Source: Schaedlerella arabinosiphila
GTDB taxonomy: Bacteria; Bacillota; Clostridia; Lachnospirales; Lachnospiraceae
Assembly (NCBI RefSeq): GCF_003885045.1
Contig: NZ_RHJS01000002.1
Span: 558,001 to 622,000 of the forward strand
Direction: 5' to 3'
DNA: 64,000 nt
The notes under the pieces are model-generated. The model was not told where the DNA came from, searched no databases, and worked only from the letters and a program-made list of their open reading frames with translations. Below are positions 17,364 through 25,890 of this stretch, piece after piece. The translations under genes were made by a program, and so were the position numbers. Position 1 is the stretch's first letter, and the number at the start of each line of letters is the position of its first letter.

Positions 17364-18148
17364 AAAATAATAATAACTATGTTGGATATAAGCAATGGAA
17401 AAATCTTTTTCTCTTTATTGACCAGTGAATTAATGTAATAAAACAGGCCGAACAATACATTTATTAGCACAAGGCCAATGATTAATGCTACAGAAATTGT
17501 CCTATAAACGCTGGATTGTGCAATATTATTCAGCACTGAGGTTGAAAAGGCAATTCCGCCAGTAAACGCTAAAACAACAGCGGCAAATATTCCGAGAATA
17601 GTAATATACTCTTTCTGAGAATTATCAAGTTTATTCTCAACCTCAATGATCTTTTTTTCTGTGTCGCCGTAATCTTTTTTTATTTCTTGCGCTTTTTGCT
17701 GTAATGCATTAATTTGGCTTTGGAGAATCTCCAATGAGGACTCACCAGAAATTTTTCTATTTGCGCCATCTGAATAAGTGATTCTTGCAATATCCAGATT
17801 CACATGGTCGTATAGTTTTTTAATCGCATCACTAACGTCAATGATTCGTTTTTCATCGGCAGCTTTATTTTGTGGCTTATATCCACTTCTTATCATGGCT
17901 AAATTTTGTCCAAGAATATTGATATCGCCCAATTTAGGATTTTGCTGTATCTGTGTCAGGACAGAAAAGATATCTGTGTAAAAATGACGAAATCGTTTAT
18001 CCTGCGATTCAGCATCATAAAGTGATTCAAGACGCCTGTACATACTGGAACGGTAGTAAGCGTCTTGAAGTAATTCCTGTGATTTTGCCAATTCAAATAG
18101 AATGTCACAAAATTCTGTCCTTTGTTGAGATTCTTTCGTTAAGTCCAT
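17324..18148 (-). pseudogene. Membrane protein partner of Panacea antitoxin, cut by the IS
   Basis: The present frame gives 274 residues, but the last 12 (KLRTLISAYAS and the Leu before it) are coded by or abut the IS end. The front is soluble and helical, with a coiled coil at about 145-185 (QSQINALQQKAQEIKKDYG). Two or three membrane segments follow (ITILGIFAAVVLAFTGG; ISVALIIGLVLINVLFGLF; FPLLISNIVIIIL). It starts four bases after the antitoxin stop. By position it would be the toxin or effector of the pair, probably acting at the membrane, but I know no named family for it. The severed tail at 11464-11617 restores a 312-residue frame. Confidence 0.7.
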
Positions 18149-18152
18149 ATTC

Positions 18153-18575
18153 TCATCCCACCGCCTTAATCAGGTCAATAGGAATAACATGATGGTTACC
18201 TAATCCCTTTTTATAAATCTGATCCCAAGCTCCATTTGCTTTATGAGTTTCTGCGACCATGATCCAGGGGTCTAAACTGCGTTTTGTTTCCATAATAGGA
18301 TCAATAGAATCTTTATCCTTTGGATGGATCTCATAATTTTCATGTGCGGATGAAATAGGCATAGCTCCATATCCGCAATAATGATAATATACATTCGGCA
18401 CAACCGGACCAAACTGCCAAGCTTCAATAGCATCCGAAAAAGCTAAATCATCACGATTTAAGAAATCCTTTTGGATATAATATAATATTTTTTGAAGCTG
18501 CAGATTGCTGATAGGGTGACTATCTTCAATGCATTTAGAGACAATATATTTTGATAGATCAATAGCTGTATACAT
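18153..18575 (-). CDS. Panacea (DUF4065) domain antitoxin-like protein
   Basis: The 140-residue protein matches the DUF4065/SocA-like Panacea fold: IDLSKYIVSKCIE, NLQLQKILYYIQKDFL and EAWQFGPVVPNVYYHYCGYG. Panacea domains neutralise many unrelated toxins by direct binding and are found first in two-gene operons. Here the next gene codes for a coiled-coil membrane protein and has been cut by an IS. The ribosome site AAAGGAGGGC precedes the ATG. Upstream, the overlapping palindromes TATAGCTATA and TAGTATACTA (18606-18623) could bind an autoregulator. The domain call is firm; the toxin pairing is inferred from gene order. Confidence 0.85.
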   Translation of the reverse strand: MYTAIDLSKYIVSKCIEDSHPISNLQLQKILYYIQKDFLNRDDLAFSDAIEAWQFGPVVPNVYYHYCGYGAMPISSAHENYEIHPKDKDSIDPIMETKRSLDPWIMVAETHKANGAWDQIYKKGLGNHHVIPIDLIKAVG

Positions 18576-18591
18576 ATCTGATGCCCTCCTT

Positions 18592-18623
18592 TCATTATAC
18601 AGATGTATAGCTATAGTATACTA
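18592..18623 (-). promoter_or_regulatory. Putative promoter and palindromic operator of the Panacea operon
   Basis: The minus strand has TATAAT at 18599-18594 and the palindromes TATAGCTATA (18606-18615) and TAGTATACTA (18614-18623) where a -35 box would lie. Autoregulation is common for toxin-antitoxin pairs, but no -35 consensus is visible. Confidence 0.35.
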
Positions 18624-18692
18624 CGATTATTAAAAAAATGCTATTAAAAAATTGTGAACGTTTTCGATGTGCCCCATTAATTATAGTGCTTA

Positions 18693-18800
18693 GAAGTTGT
18701 AGAAAAATAACTGACACATCTTGGCTTATCTATTTCTCTGGCTGCACATCCGAAGAAATATCCTGCGCAATCTGTATCACTTATTTTTCTACAATTCCTT
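18693..18800. repeat. Short inverted-repeat element (MITE-like)
   Basis: The ends at 18693-18718 (core GTTGTAGAAAAATAA) and 18773-18800 (core TTATTTTTCTACAAT) are inverted copies with a few mismatches, enclosing about 55 bases without coding capacity. The whole 18576-18891 gap has no gene. It also contains a LacI-operator-like GAACGTTTTC at 18656-18665. The element could be a small non-autonomous transposon or a large hairpin terminator. Confidence 0.5.
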
Positions 18801-18891
18801 AAGTTTCATCAGAGATAAATCTGTTTCAAAAGATTCATATTGTATAACCATGTAGATATGACAGTTCTTCAAAAAATCAGATGGAATTTTT

Positions 18892-20077
18892 ATGGAAAAC
18901 AAAGAGGATTTTACGCTTCGTGTACTGGCAAGGCCGTCCGAAAAAAATAAAATGATCCTGGAACCATATCAGAAGGATCTGGAAATTATCTGGGGCGACC
19001 TGAAAGACGACGATAAGCTGAGAGAATGTGTAAAAGGCGCGGACTATGTACTGCATGTAGGAGCATTTTTATCTCCGTTTGCGGATGAACACTCGGAAGA
19101 AGCCATGAGGATCAATTATGGTTCTACGCTGTCTGCCGGTCAATGCGGCAAGCGTCGAGTATGCAATCATCAGCCACCAGCCCTACAACAACTGCCTGGA
19201 GTGGTCCAATGCGGAGGATTCGGGAAATCTGATGCGCAATGTCTGTCTGGACGGCGTACCGGAAAAGTTTTGGAGAAGGGTATATAACTTAAGCAGCGGC
19301 GCGGATTACCGCCAGACATGCGCGAGCTTTTCACTGGCTCTTGGGGGAGATATACGTCAGACCAATGAGCCAAACTGGATGGCCACGGGAAATTTCCACG
19401 GACATTTCTATACGGATGCGGATGAATTGGAGGCTCTGGTTCCGTTTCGGACCAAATCCTATGCACAGCAGATCCAGGAGATCCAGATGGGATTCATGGA
19501 AATGATGAAAGCGGCAGGTCCGGACTTCCCGATGCCGACCCCGGAGGAGCAGAAGGAGCATACAAAGGCAGTGATCAGCCAGCCGGGCGGAGTCCTGCAG
19601 TTTGTCACAGACGGGGATGAGGAGCGGATCAAGGTATGGTTCGGTTCGCGCGAAAAGTATGAGGCGATCCCGAAGAAATGGGATGATATCGTGTTGTCAA
19701 AGCCCATTGACCTGCCCGGTTATCTCGATCATGGTTTTGATGAGACCAAGCCTGCAGAAGAGCTGGATATTGAGGATATGCGCCAGGCAGCAGAATTCCG
19801 GGGAGGAAAATGTCTGTCCGAGACAATGACGAAAGGGGACCTGTATACAGCGCTGAGATGGCAGTGCGCGTCGGGGCATGAATTCGAAGCGACGCCATAC
19901 ACCGTGTTATTTGCCGGCCACGGGTGTCCGGAATGTATGTGCGGCGAGTGGAGATATGGTGAGGAAGCAGAAGTAAATCCGTTCTTTGCACAGGTATGGA
20001 AACCGCTCCACGAGGGAGAGGAGAATTTCCGTGTAAAAATGGTTGCTGATGCAATGATGATCGGATGTACAGGGTAA
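18892..20077 (+). pseudogene. NAD-dependent epimerase/dehydratase, front lost and internally deleted
   Basis: Two frames together make a broken short-chain epimerase. The first (18892 on) gives TLRVLARPSEKNK and GADYVLHVGAFLSPFADEHS, the early Rossmann part, but the N-terminal Gly-rich nucleotide motif is missing. Near 19120-19145 the homology jumps frame to AASVEYAIISHQPYNNCLEW and runs to 20077. The catalytic Tyr-x-x-x-Lys region expected between them is absent. The end has a zinc-ribbon-like tail (His in ASGHEFEATPY, Cys pair in GHGCPECM). Its loss leaves the downstream ABC importer without an adjacent metabolic partner gene. Confidence 0.78.
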
Positions 20078-20224
20078 GGTTCTTATTTTTCCATATCAGG
20101 ATTCATTTTTCTATGTTCAAAATACCATAAATTGTTCCCATTATTTCATTCCGAAAGCAAATCTAAATCTTTATAATAATACCGGAAATGCAATCTTATA
20201 AATACAAAAAGGAGGAGTTAAGCT

Positions 20225-21517
20225 ATGAGAAAAACAAAACGGCTCATTGCAGTACTTCTTGTATTTGCAATGGCACAAATGCTGACTGCCTGCGGTGGAA
20301 GCGCCGGAGGATCCGAGGGCGGGTCAGGAGGAAGCTCGAAGGGCAGCGGGACACTGACTGTCGCAATCTGGGATGTGGGGCAGCAGCCGGGCCTGCAGGA
20401 GATCATGGATGCGTTTACGGAAGAAACTGGGATCAAGACCAGTCTCCAGGTGATTGAATGGGACAGTTACTGGACATTGCTTGAAGCCGGTGCGTCAGGC
20501 GGGGAGATGCCGGACGTATTCTGGATGCATTCCAATGAGGCTTATCGGTATATGTCAAATGATATCCTGCTTGACCTCACAGATCAGATTGCGGAAAGTG
20601 ACGTTCTTGAGATGGATAAGTTCCCGGAAGATCTGAAAGAGATGTACCAGCTTGACGGTAAGACCTATGCAGTGCCGAAGGACATGGACACGGTAGCGAT
20701 CTGGTACAACAAAGATATGTTTGACGAAGCAGGGATCCCATACCCGGACGGAAGCTGGACTTGGGACGAATTTTATGATATTGCGGTCAAGCTTACGAAG
20801 GATGACGGGAGCCAGTATGGGTTCGCGGCAAGTACGGTCAATGAGCAGGACACCTGGATGAACATCATCTATTCCATGGGCGGCTGCGTATTGACGGATG
20901 ACTGGAAGTCCGGATTTGACGATCCGAATACGGTCAAGGCAATGGAATTTGTGGACAAATGTGTAAAGAACGTGATGCCTCCGGCGGCTACTATGTCTGA
21001 GACCGGTACGGATGTTCTGTTCAGCTCCCAGAAGGTTGCGATGATCTCCCAGGGCTCCTGGATGGTATCGGCGTTTAAGGATAACGAGGATATCGTGGCC
21101 CACGGCGACGTGGCACGGCTTCCAAAAGGGGATGAGACCGGAAAGAGCATCTCCATGTACAACGGGCTCGGATGGGCGGCATCCGCAAATACAGGCATGC
21201 CGGACGAGGCATACAAGCTGATCGAGTGGTTTGGCACAAAGGATATGCAGCAGAAACAGGCTGACCTGGGTGTGACCATGTCTGCTTATGAGGGCGTATC
21301 AGATAACTGGGTGAACTGTACGGACGCGTTTCACCTGCAGCCTTATCTGGATGCATTGGAAGGCGACCTGGTATTCCGGCCGCATACAAATTCGACGCTT
21401 GCATGGTGGAATCCCATGGTGGAAGCGCTGAAGGCGCCATGGAACGGCGAGGCGGATATGGCTGAGACGTGCCAGAAGATTGCGGATATGATGAATGAGA
21501 CCATTGCGGAAGAATAG
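20225..21517 (+). CDS. ABC sugar importer, solute-binding lipoprotein
   Basis: The 430-residue protein has a lipoprotein signal (basic start, hydrophobic core, lipobox MLTAC with Cys23), then a Gly/Ser linker and a family-1 extracellular solute-binding domain (LTVAIWDVGQQPGLQEIMDAF; VPKDMDTVAIWYNKDMFDEAG; VAMISQGSWM). It binds a sugar or oligosaccharide outside the membrane and delivers it to the permeases at 21546 and 22451. The ribosome site AAAAGGAGG lies at 20208-20216. No ATPase gene is present; importers of this class often share a genome-wide MsmK/MsmX-type ATPase. Confidence 0.92.
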   Translation: MRKTKRLIAVLLVFAMAQMLTACGGSAGGSEGGSGGSSKGSGTLTVAIWDVGQQPGLQEIMDAFTEETGIKTSLQVIEWDSYWTLLEAGASGGEMPDVFWMHSNEAYRYMSNDILLDLTDQIAESDVLEMDKFPEDLKEMYQLDGKTYAVPKDMDTVAIWYNKDMFDEAGIPYPDGSWTWDEFYDIAVKLTKDDGSQYGFAASTVNEQDTWMNIIYSMGGCVLTDDWKSGFDDPNTVKAMEFVDKCVKNVMPPAATMSETGTDVLFSSQKVAMISQGSWMVSAFKDNEDIVAHGDVARLPKGDETGKSISMYNGLGWAASANTGMPDEAYKLIEWFGTKDMQQKQADLGVTMSAYEGVSDNWVNCTDAFHLQPYLDALEGDLVFRPHTNSTLAWWNPMVEALKAPWNGEADMAETCQKIADMMNETIAEE

Positions 21518-21545
21518 TACAGAATCACAGAAAGGGGTGAGACCT

Positions 21546-22439
21546 GTGGCAATGCCTAAAAAGGGGACGACCCAGGAGAAAAATGAGTTTATTTGGGGAT
21601 GGCTTTTCATTCTCCCAACGATGATCGGTCTGATCATCTTAAATATTATCCCGATATTCCAGACGATCTACCAAAGCTTTTTTAAGACGGGAGATTTTGG
21701 AAAAGGGAATATTTTTATCGGGGCGGACAATTATATCAAAATGTTTGGGGACGCAGAAGTATGGCAGGCAGTGATCAATACATTTAAGTATGCGCTGATT
21801 GAGGTGCCGTTTTCCATCGTTATCGCGCTGGTGCTGGCGGTTCTGCTCAACCGGAAGATCAAAGGCCGGGCGGCGTACAGGACCATCTTCTTCCTGCCTA
21901 TGGTAGCGGCTCCGGCGGCGATCGCCATGGTATGGAGATGGCTGTTTAATTCCGAATTCGGTCTGCTCAACCATGTATTCGGCACGAAGATCAACTGGAT
22001 CTCGGATCCGAAGATCGCGGTATTCGCGATCGGAATCATCGGCGTCTGGTCTATCATCGGTTATAATATGGTGTTGTTTATTTCCGGGCTTCAGGAAATA
22101 CCGGGGGACTACTACGAAGCGGCAAGCATTGACGGCGCGACAGGCGTGAAGCAGTTTTTCAAGATCACCATCCCGCTGCTGTCGCCGACCATCTTCTTTG
22201 TGACCATCACAAGGGTCATCGGCGGCCTGCAGGTATTTGACCTGATTTATATGGTCATGGACAAGGATAACCCGGCGCTGTATAAGACACAATCCCTGGT
22301 ATACCTGTTCTATCAGAACTCCTTTGTGGAAAATAACAAGGGGTACGGTTCCACGATCGTGGTACTTCTGCTTGCGATCATTATGCTGATTACTGTATTC
22401 CAGATGATAGCGCAGAAAAAATGGGTTCACTATAATTAG
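21546..22439 (+). CDS. ABC sugar importer permease 1 (MalF/UgpA type)
   Basis: The protein has about 297 residues, six membrane segments and the EAA loop that contacts the ATPase (YYEAASIDGATGVKQFFKITIPLL). The start is set by the ribosome site AAAGGGGTGAG (21531-21541), giving GTG at 21546, with the ATG at 21552 also possible. The frame extends further upstream, but that part overlaps the binding-protein gene. It pairs with the MalG-type permease 11 bases downstream. Confidence 0.92.
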   Translation: MAMPKKGTTQEKNEFIWGWLFILPTMIGLIILNIIPIFQTIYQSFFKTGDFGKGNIFIGADNYIKMFGDAEVWQAVINTFKYALIEVPFSIVIALVLAVLLNRKIKGRAAYRTIFFLPMVAAPAAIAMVWRWLFNSEFGLLNHVFGTKINWISDPKIAVFAIGIIGVWSIIGYNMVLFISGLQEIPGDYYEAASIDGATGVKQFFKITIPLLSPTIFFVTITRVIGGLQVFDLIYMVMDKDNPALYKTQSLVYLFYQNSFVENNKGYGSTIVVLLLAIIMLITVFQMIAQKKWVHYN

Positions 22440-22450
22440 GAGGGATGGAG

Positions 22451-23275
22451 ATGGAGACAAGAGCAAAAATCAATCAGGCTGTGATTCATATCGTCCTGAT
22501 CCTGGTTTCAATCACGATGCTGGTGCCATTTCTCTGGATGGTGCTGACAGCGTTTAAAACGATGACAGAGGCGACATCGGTAAATCCATTTGTGATCTTT
22601 CCCAAAAACTGGCTGACAGACAGCTTTACCACGGTCATCCGGAATATGGATTTCCCGATCTTATATCTGAATACGCTCCTCTTGATCGCAGGCCGTGTCA
22701 TTGCGGCGGTACTTACGGCCACACTGGCAGGATATGCGTTTGCCAGGCTGAATTTCAGGGGAAAGAATCTGATGTTTTCCCTGGTCATGTTCCAGATGAT
22801 GGTGCCGGGACAGATATTTATCATCCCTCAATATCTGATGGTAAGTAAAATGGGGATGCTCAATACGATATTTGCGCTGGTATTTCCAGGGCTTGTGACG
22901 GCCTTTGGGACATTTCTGCTGAGACAGGCATATATGGGGCTTCCCAGAGACCTGGAAGAGGCGGCAAGGCTGGACGGATGTAATATCGGGCAGACATTTC
23001 TCTTTATCATGGCGCCGCTTACACGGTCATCCATGGTCGCGCTTGGGATCTTTACGGCTGTATTTGCTTACAAGGATCTGATGTGGCCGCTCATCGTGAA
23101 TAAAGACGTGATGCCGCTGTCCGCCGCTCTTGCAAAGATGCAGGGGCAGTATACGAGCAATTACCCGCAGCTGATGGCAGCGTCGCTGCTGGCCTGTATC
23201 CCGATGATCATACTGTACCTGATATTCCAGAAGCAGTTTATTGAAGGGATTGCGACATCAGGAGGAAAGCTTTAA
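22451..23275 (+). CDS. ABC sugar importer permease 2 (MalG/UgpE type)
   Basis: The 274-residue permease has six membrane segments and an EAA loop (LPRDLEEAARLDGCNIGQTF). The ribosome site AGGAGG (22438-22443) best fits the ATG at 22451 rather than 22445. Together with the protein from 21546 it forms the membrane channel of the importer. The end (QKQFIEGIATSGGKL) matches the usual MalG-type tail. Confidence 0.93.
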   Translation: METRAKINQAVIHIVLILVSITMLVPFLWMVLTAFKTMTEATSVNPFVIFPKNWLTDSFTTVIRNMDFPILYLNTLLLIAGRVIAAVLTATLAGYAFARLNFRGKNLMFSLVMFQMMVPGQIFIIPQYLMVSKMGMLNTIFALVFPGLVTAFGTFLLRQAYMGLPRDLEEAARLDGCNIGQTFLFIMAPLTRSSMVALGIFTAVFAYKDLMWPLIVNKDVMPLSAALAKMQGQYTSNYPQLMAASLLACIPMIILYLIFQKQFIEGIATSGGKL

Positions 23276-23277
23276 AA

Positions 23278-23940
23278 ATGGGAGTATTCAACGAAAACGG
23301 GCTGTTCAACAGAGGCTTTGGATTTCTGGGACAGCTGATCGGATTGAATCTGCTGTGGATCTTGTGTACGCTTCCGGTCTTTACGGCCGGAGCGTCCACA
23401 ACCGCAATGAGCTTCTGTGCTCTGAAACTCCACAAATATGGGGATTGCAATGTATGTAAGGATTTTTTCCAAAGCTTTAAGCGGAATTTCAGGCAGTCTA
23501 CGGTGATCTGGATGGGGATTTTGACGGCAGCAGGCCTGTTCTATATGGAACGTAAGGCAATCCTTACAATGCCGGGAAGCGTTTCCGGGATATTTTCCTA
23601 TCTGCTTGCCGCCGTCTGTATTCCGTTTGCCATGACCGCGCTGTATGTGTTTCCCACCCTTGCCGCGTTTGAGAATACCATGAAAAAAACGGTTGCCTGT
23701 GCTTTTTATTTCTCTATGAAAAATGCGGCCTATACACTGGCGGTAGCGTCTATTACTTTTTTCCCGATGTTTTTTACACTGGCCGATGCACAGCTTTTTC
23801 CGGTTTATCTGTTTTTCTGGCTGATGTGCGGCTTTTCGCTGACAGTTTATGCGGATACATGGTTTCTGTGGAAGCTTTTTAAAACCTGTTATCAGGAAGA
23901 AGATAAGGAAAGCAGCGATACGGATCTGTATTACTTCTAA
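23278..23940 (+). CDS. DUF624 (YesL-like) membrane protein
   Basis: The 220-residue protein has about five to six membrane segments and the DUF624 pattern (NRGFGFLGQLIGLNLLWILC, LPVFTAGASTTAM near residue 45). The start lies two bases after the permease stop and uses GGAGG within the permease 3' end, so translation is coupled. DUF624 proteins travel with ABC sugar importers and glycoside hydrolase loci in Firmicutes; their role is unknown. YesL of Bacillus is the named example. Confidence 0.88.
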   Translation: MGVFNENGLFNRGFGFLGQLIGLNLLWILCTLPVFTAGASTTAMSFCALKLHKYGDCNVCKDFFQSFKRNFRQSTVIWMGILTAAGLFYMERKAILTMPGSVSGIFSYLLAAVCIPFAMTALYVFPTLAAFENTMKKTVACAFYFSMKNAAYTLAVASITFFPMFFTLADAQLFPVYLFFWLMCGFSLTVYADTWFLWKLFKTCYQEEDKESSDTDLYYF

Positions 23941-23956
23941 GAGTAAAGGAGGACCG

Positions 23957-24853
23957 TTATTTGATCCAGGGCTGTTTTTCTGAAAATTTATCCATAAGAT
24001 CTTTATGCTCCCGGTAATTTTTCGGGCTTTTTCCAAATTTTTTCTTGAACGCTTTTGAAAAGGCCAGGGGATCTTCATAGCCGACGGCTTTGGCAATCTC
24101 ATGTATCGTACTGTCTGTACTGACCAAAAGGCTGGCTGCTTTATGGAGGCAGTAATTGATGAGAAAAGTCTGGACGGATACCCCGAGCTCTTTTTTAAAA
24201 ATACGGTTCAGGTAGGTACGGCTTATGCCTATATAGTCTACAATATCGGTCACATTGATCCCATACTGATAAGAATATTCAATATACTCGATCGCATGTG
24301 CCAGGTAGGCCTTGCTCTGCCCGCGGCGCTGCCGGGATTCCTGGGGGGTATGCATTGCGTAATCATTGCACAGTTTTGCCAGGATCTGGAGCATGCAGGC
24401 GTTGCGGTTCAGGTCGGCGGCAAAGGTGAGCTGCCGGGATTCCAGGATCATGTGGATTTTTTCTAAAATCTGATCCGGATCGTGAAAAGGACGCACCAGG
24501 GTATGCTGAGAAAATCCGCAGTTTGTGAGGGCGGCATTTGCACGGATCCCGTTGAACCCGATCCAGGCATATGACCAGGGCTCCTCGGCATCAGAAGCAT
24601 AGGTGACGTGTTCATTGGGATAGATCAAAAACATCTCGCCGGCACGGAGCTGCCAGGTATGCTTTCTGCATGTATAGACACCCCTGCCGGACAATATGAA
24701 GTGGATGATGAATTCATCCTTGGGGCCGGGACAGATGTGGGAAGGCGTACAGTGTTCTACGCCTGTATGGATCAGATACAGATCCAGAGAAGTCTTTCTC
24801 AGGTTTTCCAGACATTTGAATGACTCGCTTTCCGTATATTTAATATTATGCAT
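23957..24853 (-). CDS. AraC family transcriptional regulator
   Basis: The 298-residue protein has an N-terminal cupin sensor (about 20-150; GRGVYTCRKHTWQLRAGEM, FLIYPNEHVTYASDA) and a C-terminal double helix-turn-helix (about 190-290; VTDIVDYIGISRTYLNRIFKK ... IAKAVGYEDPLAFSKAFKKKFG). The frame is open to 24958, but the ATG at 24853 has the ribosome site GGGAAGGAG and gives a normal length. It lies convergent to the ABC importer run and divergent from the LysR gene. It may control the importer, the LysR/alpha-galactosidase pair, or both. Confidence 0.9.
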   Translation of the reverse strand: MHNIKYTESESFKCLENLRKTSLDLYLIHTGVEHCTPSHICPGPKDEFIIHFILSGRGVYTCRKHTWQLRAGEMFLIYPNEHVTYASDAEEPWSYAWIGFNGIRANAALTNCGFSQHTLVRPFHDPDQILEKIHMILESRQLTFAADLNRNACMLQILAKLCNDYAMHTPQESRQRRGQSKAYLAHAIEYIEYSYQYGINVTDIVDYIGISRTYLNRIFKKELGVSVQTFLINYCLHKAASLLVSTDSTIHEIAKAVGYEDPLAFSKAFKKKFGKSPKNYREHKDLMDKFSEKQPWIK

Positions 24854-25005
24854 GGGCGCTCCTTCCCTTGTATGGAACAGATTGTTAAAGTTATTTTTAT
24901 TATTGAGGATAACATTGAAAATCACAATAGTAAAACAAGTTTTTTTTATGGGGGGCATCTGAAATTGTAATGATGACTTCTTATGAAAAGAAAAGGATAT
25001 GGAAA

Positions 25006-25890
25006 ATGAACAAATATAGTATGATCATCAAAGTATACGAGGCAGGGAGTATTTCTAAGGCGGCAGCGCAGACAAGCTATTCCCAGTCTGCCGTCAGCCA
25101 GGTGATCTCGTCTGTGGAGGGGGAACTCGGATTTCCGCTGTTCAAGCGTCTGAAAACAGGAGTGACGCTCACAGAAGAAGGGAAAAAGATCCTTCCGGCA
25201 TTCCAGAATATTGCCAGGGAGGAGGAAAATATCAGGCAGACGGCGCACTCTATTACGAGATCCTGTGAGGGAAAGCTGACGATCGGCTCGATCCCCGGGG
25301 TCAGCAGGCAGTGGCTCCCGGATATTATAAAGAACTTTTCAGAGGTTTACCCAAAAGTGACCTATGAACTGGTACACGGATCGGCAGAAAATATCCAGAA
25401 AGAACTCTGTGAGGGGAATATTGACTGTGGTTTTACGACATTATATCCGGTAAACAATGAATTGGAGTTTACGCCGCTCCAGGAAGATGAGTTCCTGATT
25501 CTGCTTCCGAAGGAACATCCGGCGGCAAAAATGGATACGGTTGCGCTGGAAGATATCGCGCAGAGTCCGCTGCTCATCACAGATAAAGGACTGGATTCCG
25601 GGATTCCGGGCGTGTTTGCATGGAAAAGTATCATACCGAATATTTATTTACAGGGAAGGGATGTGATCGGAATGATCAGGATGATCGAGAATGGGCTGGG
25701 GATCGGTGTGTTTTCCGGATTGAGCCTGGCCGGGATTCATTTGCCGGAACAGATCGTATATAGAAAATTTAGGGAGCCTTATAGAAGGACGGTTGGGATA
25801 TCCGTACGGAAAAACCAGAAACAGCCGTTCATCACAGAAAAGTTTACGGAGTTTACTTATGAGTATATACGAGGGAGGAAGGAGTTATGA
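25006..25890 (+). CDS. LysR family transcriptional regulator
   Basis: The protein has about 294 residues with an N-terminal winged helix (MNKYSMIIKVYEAGSISKAA, SYSQSAVSQVISSVEGELGF) and a two-lobed effector domain (LTIGSIPGVSRQWLPDIIK). ATGs at 24970 and 25006 are both possible. The second gives the standard LysR start and has AAAAGGA upstream. Its stop overlaps the alpha-galactosidase ATG (ATGA at 25887-25890), an unusual tandem coupling, since LysR genes more often point away from their targets. Confidence 0.9.
   Translation: MNKYSMIIKVYEAGSISKAAAQTSYSQSAVSQVISSVEGELGFPLFKRLKTGVTLTEEGKKILPAFQNIAREEENIRQTAHSITRSCEGKLTIGSIPGVSRQWLPDIIKNFSEVYPKVTYELVHGSAENIQKELCEGNIDCGFTTLYPVNNELEFTPLQEDEFLILLPKEHPAAKMDTVALEDIAQSPLLITDKGLDSGIPGVFAWKSIIPNIYLQGRDVIGMIRMIENGLGIGVFSGLSLAGIHLPEQIVYRKFREPYRRTVGISVRKNQKQPFITEKFTEFTYEYIRGRKEL

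Noticed and set aside
18656..18665. LacI-type operator or catabolite site GAACGTTTTC
   Set aside because: Only a partial match to either consensus, and it lies upstream of a dead gene. Kept as a note only.
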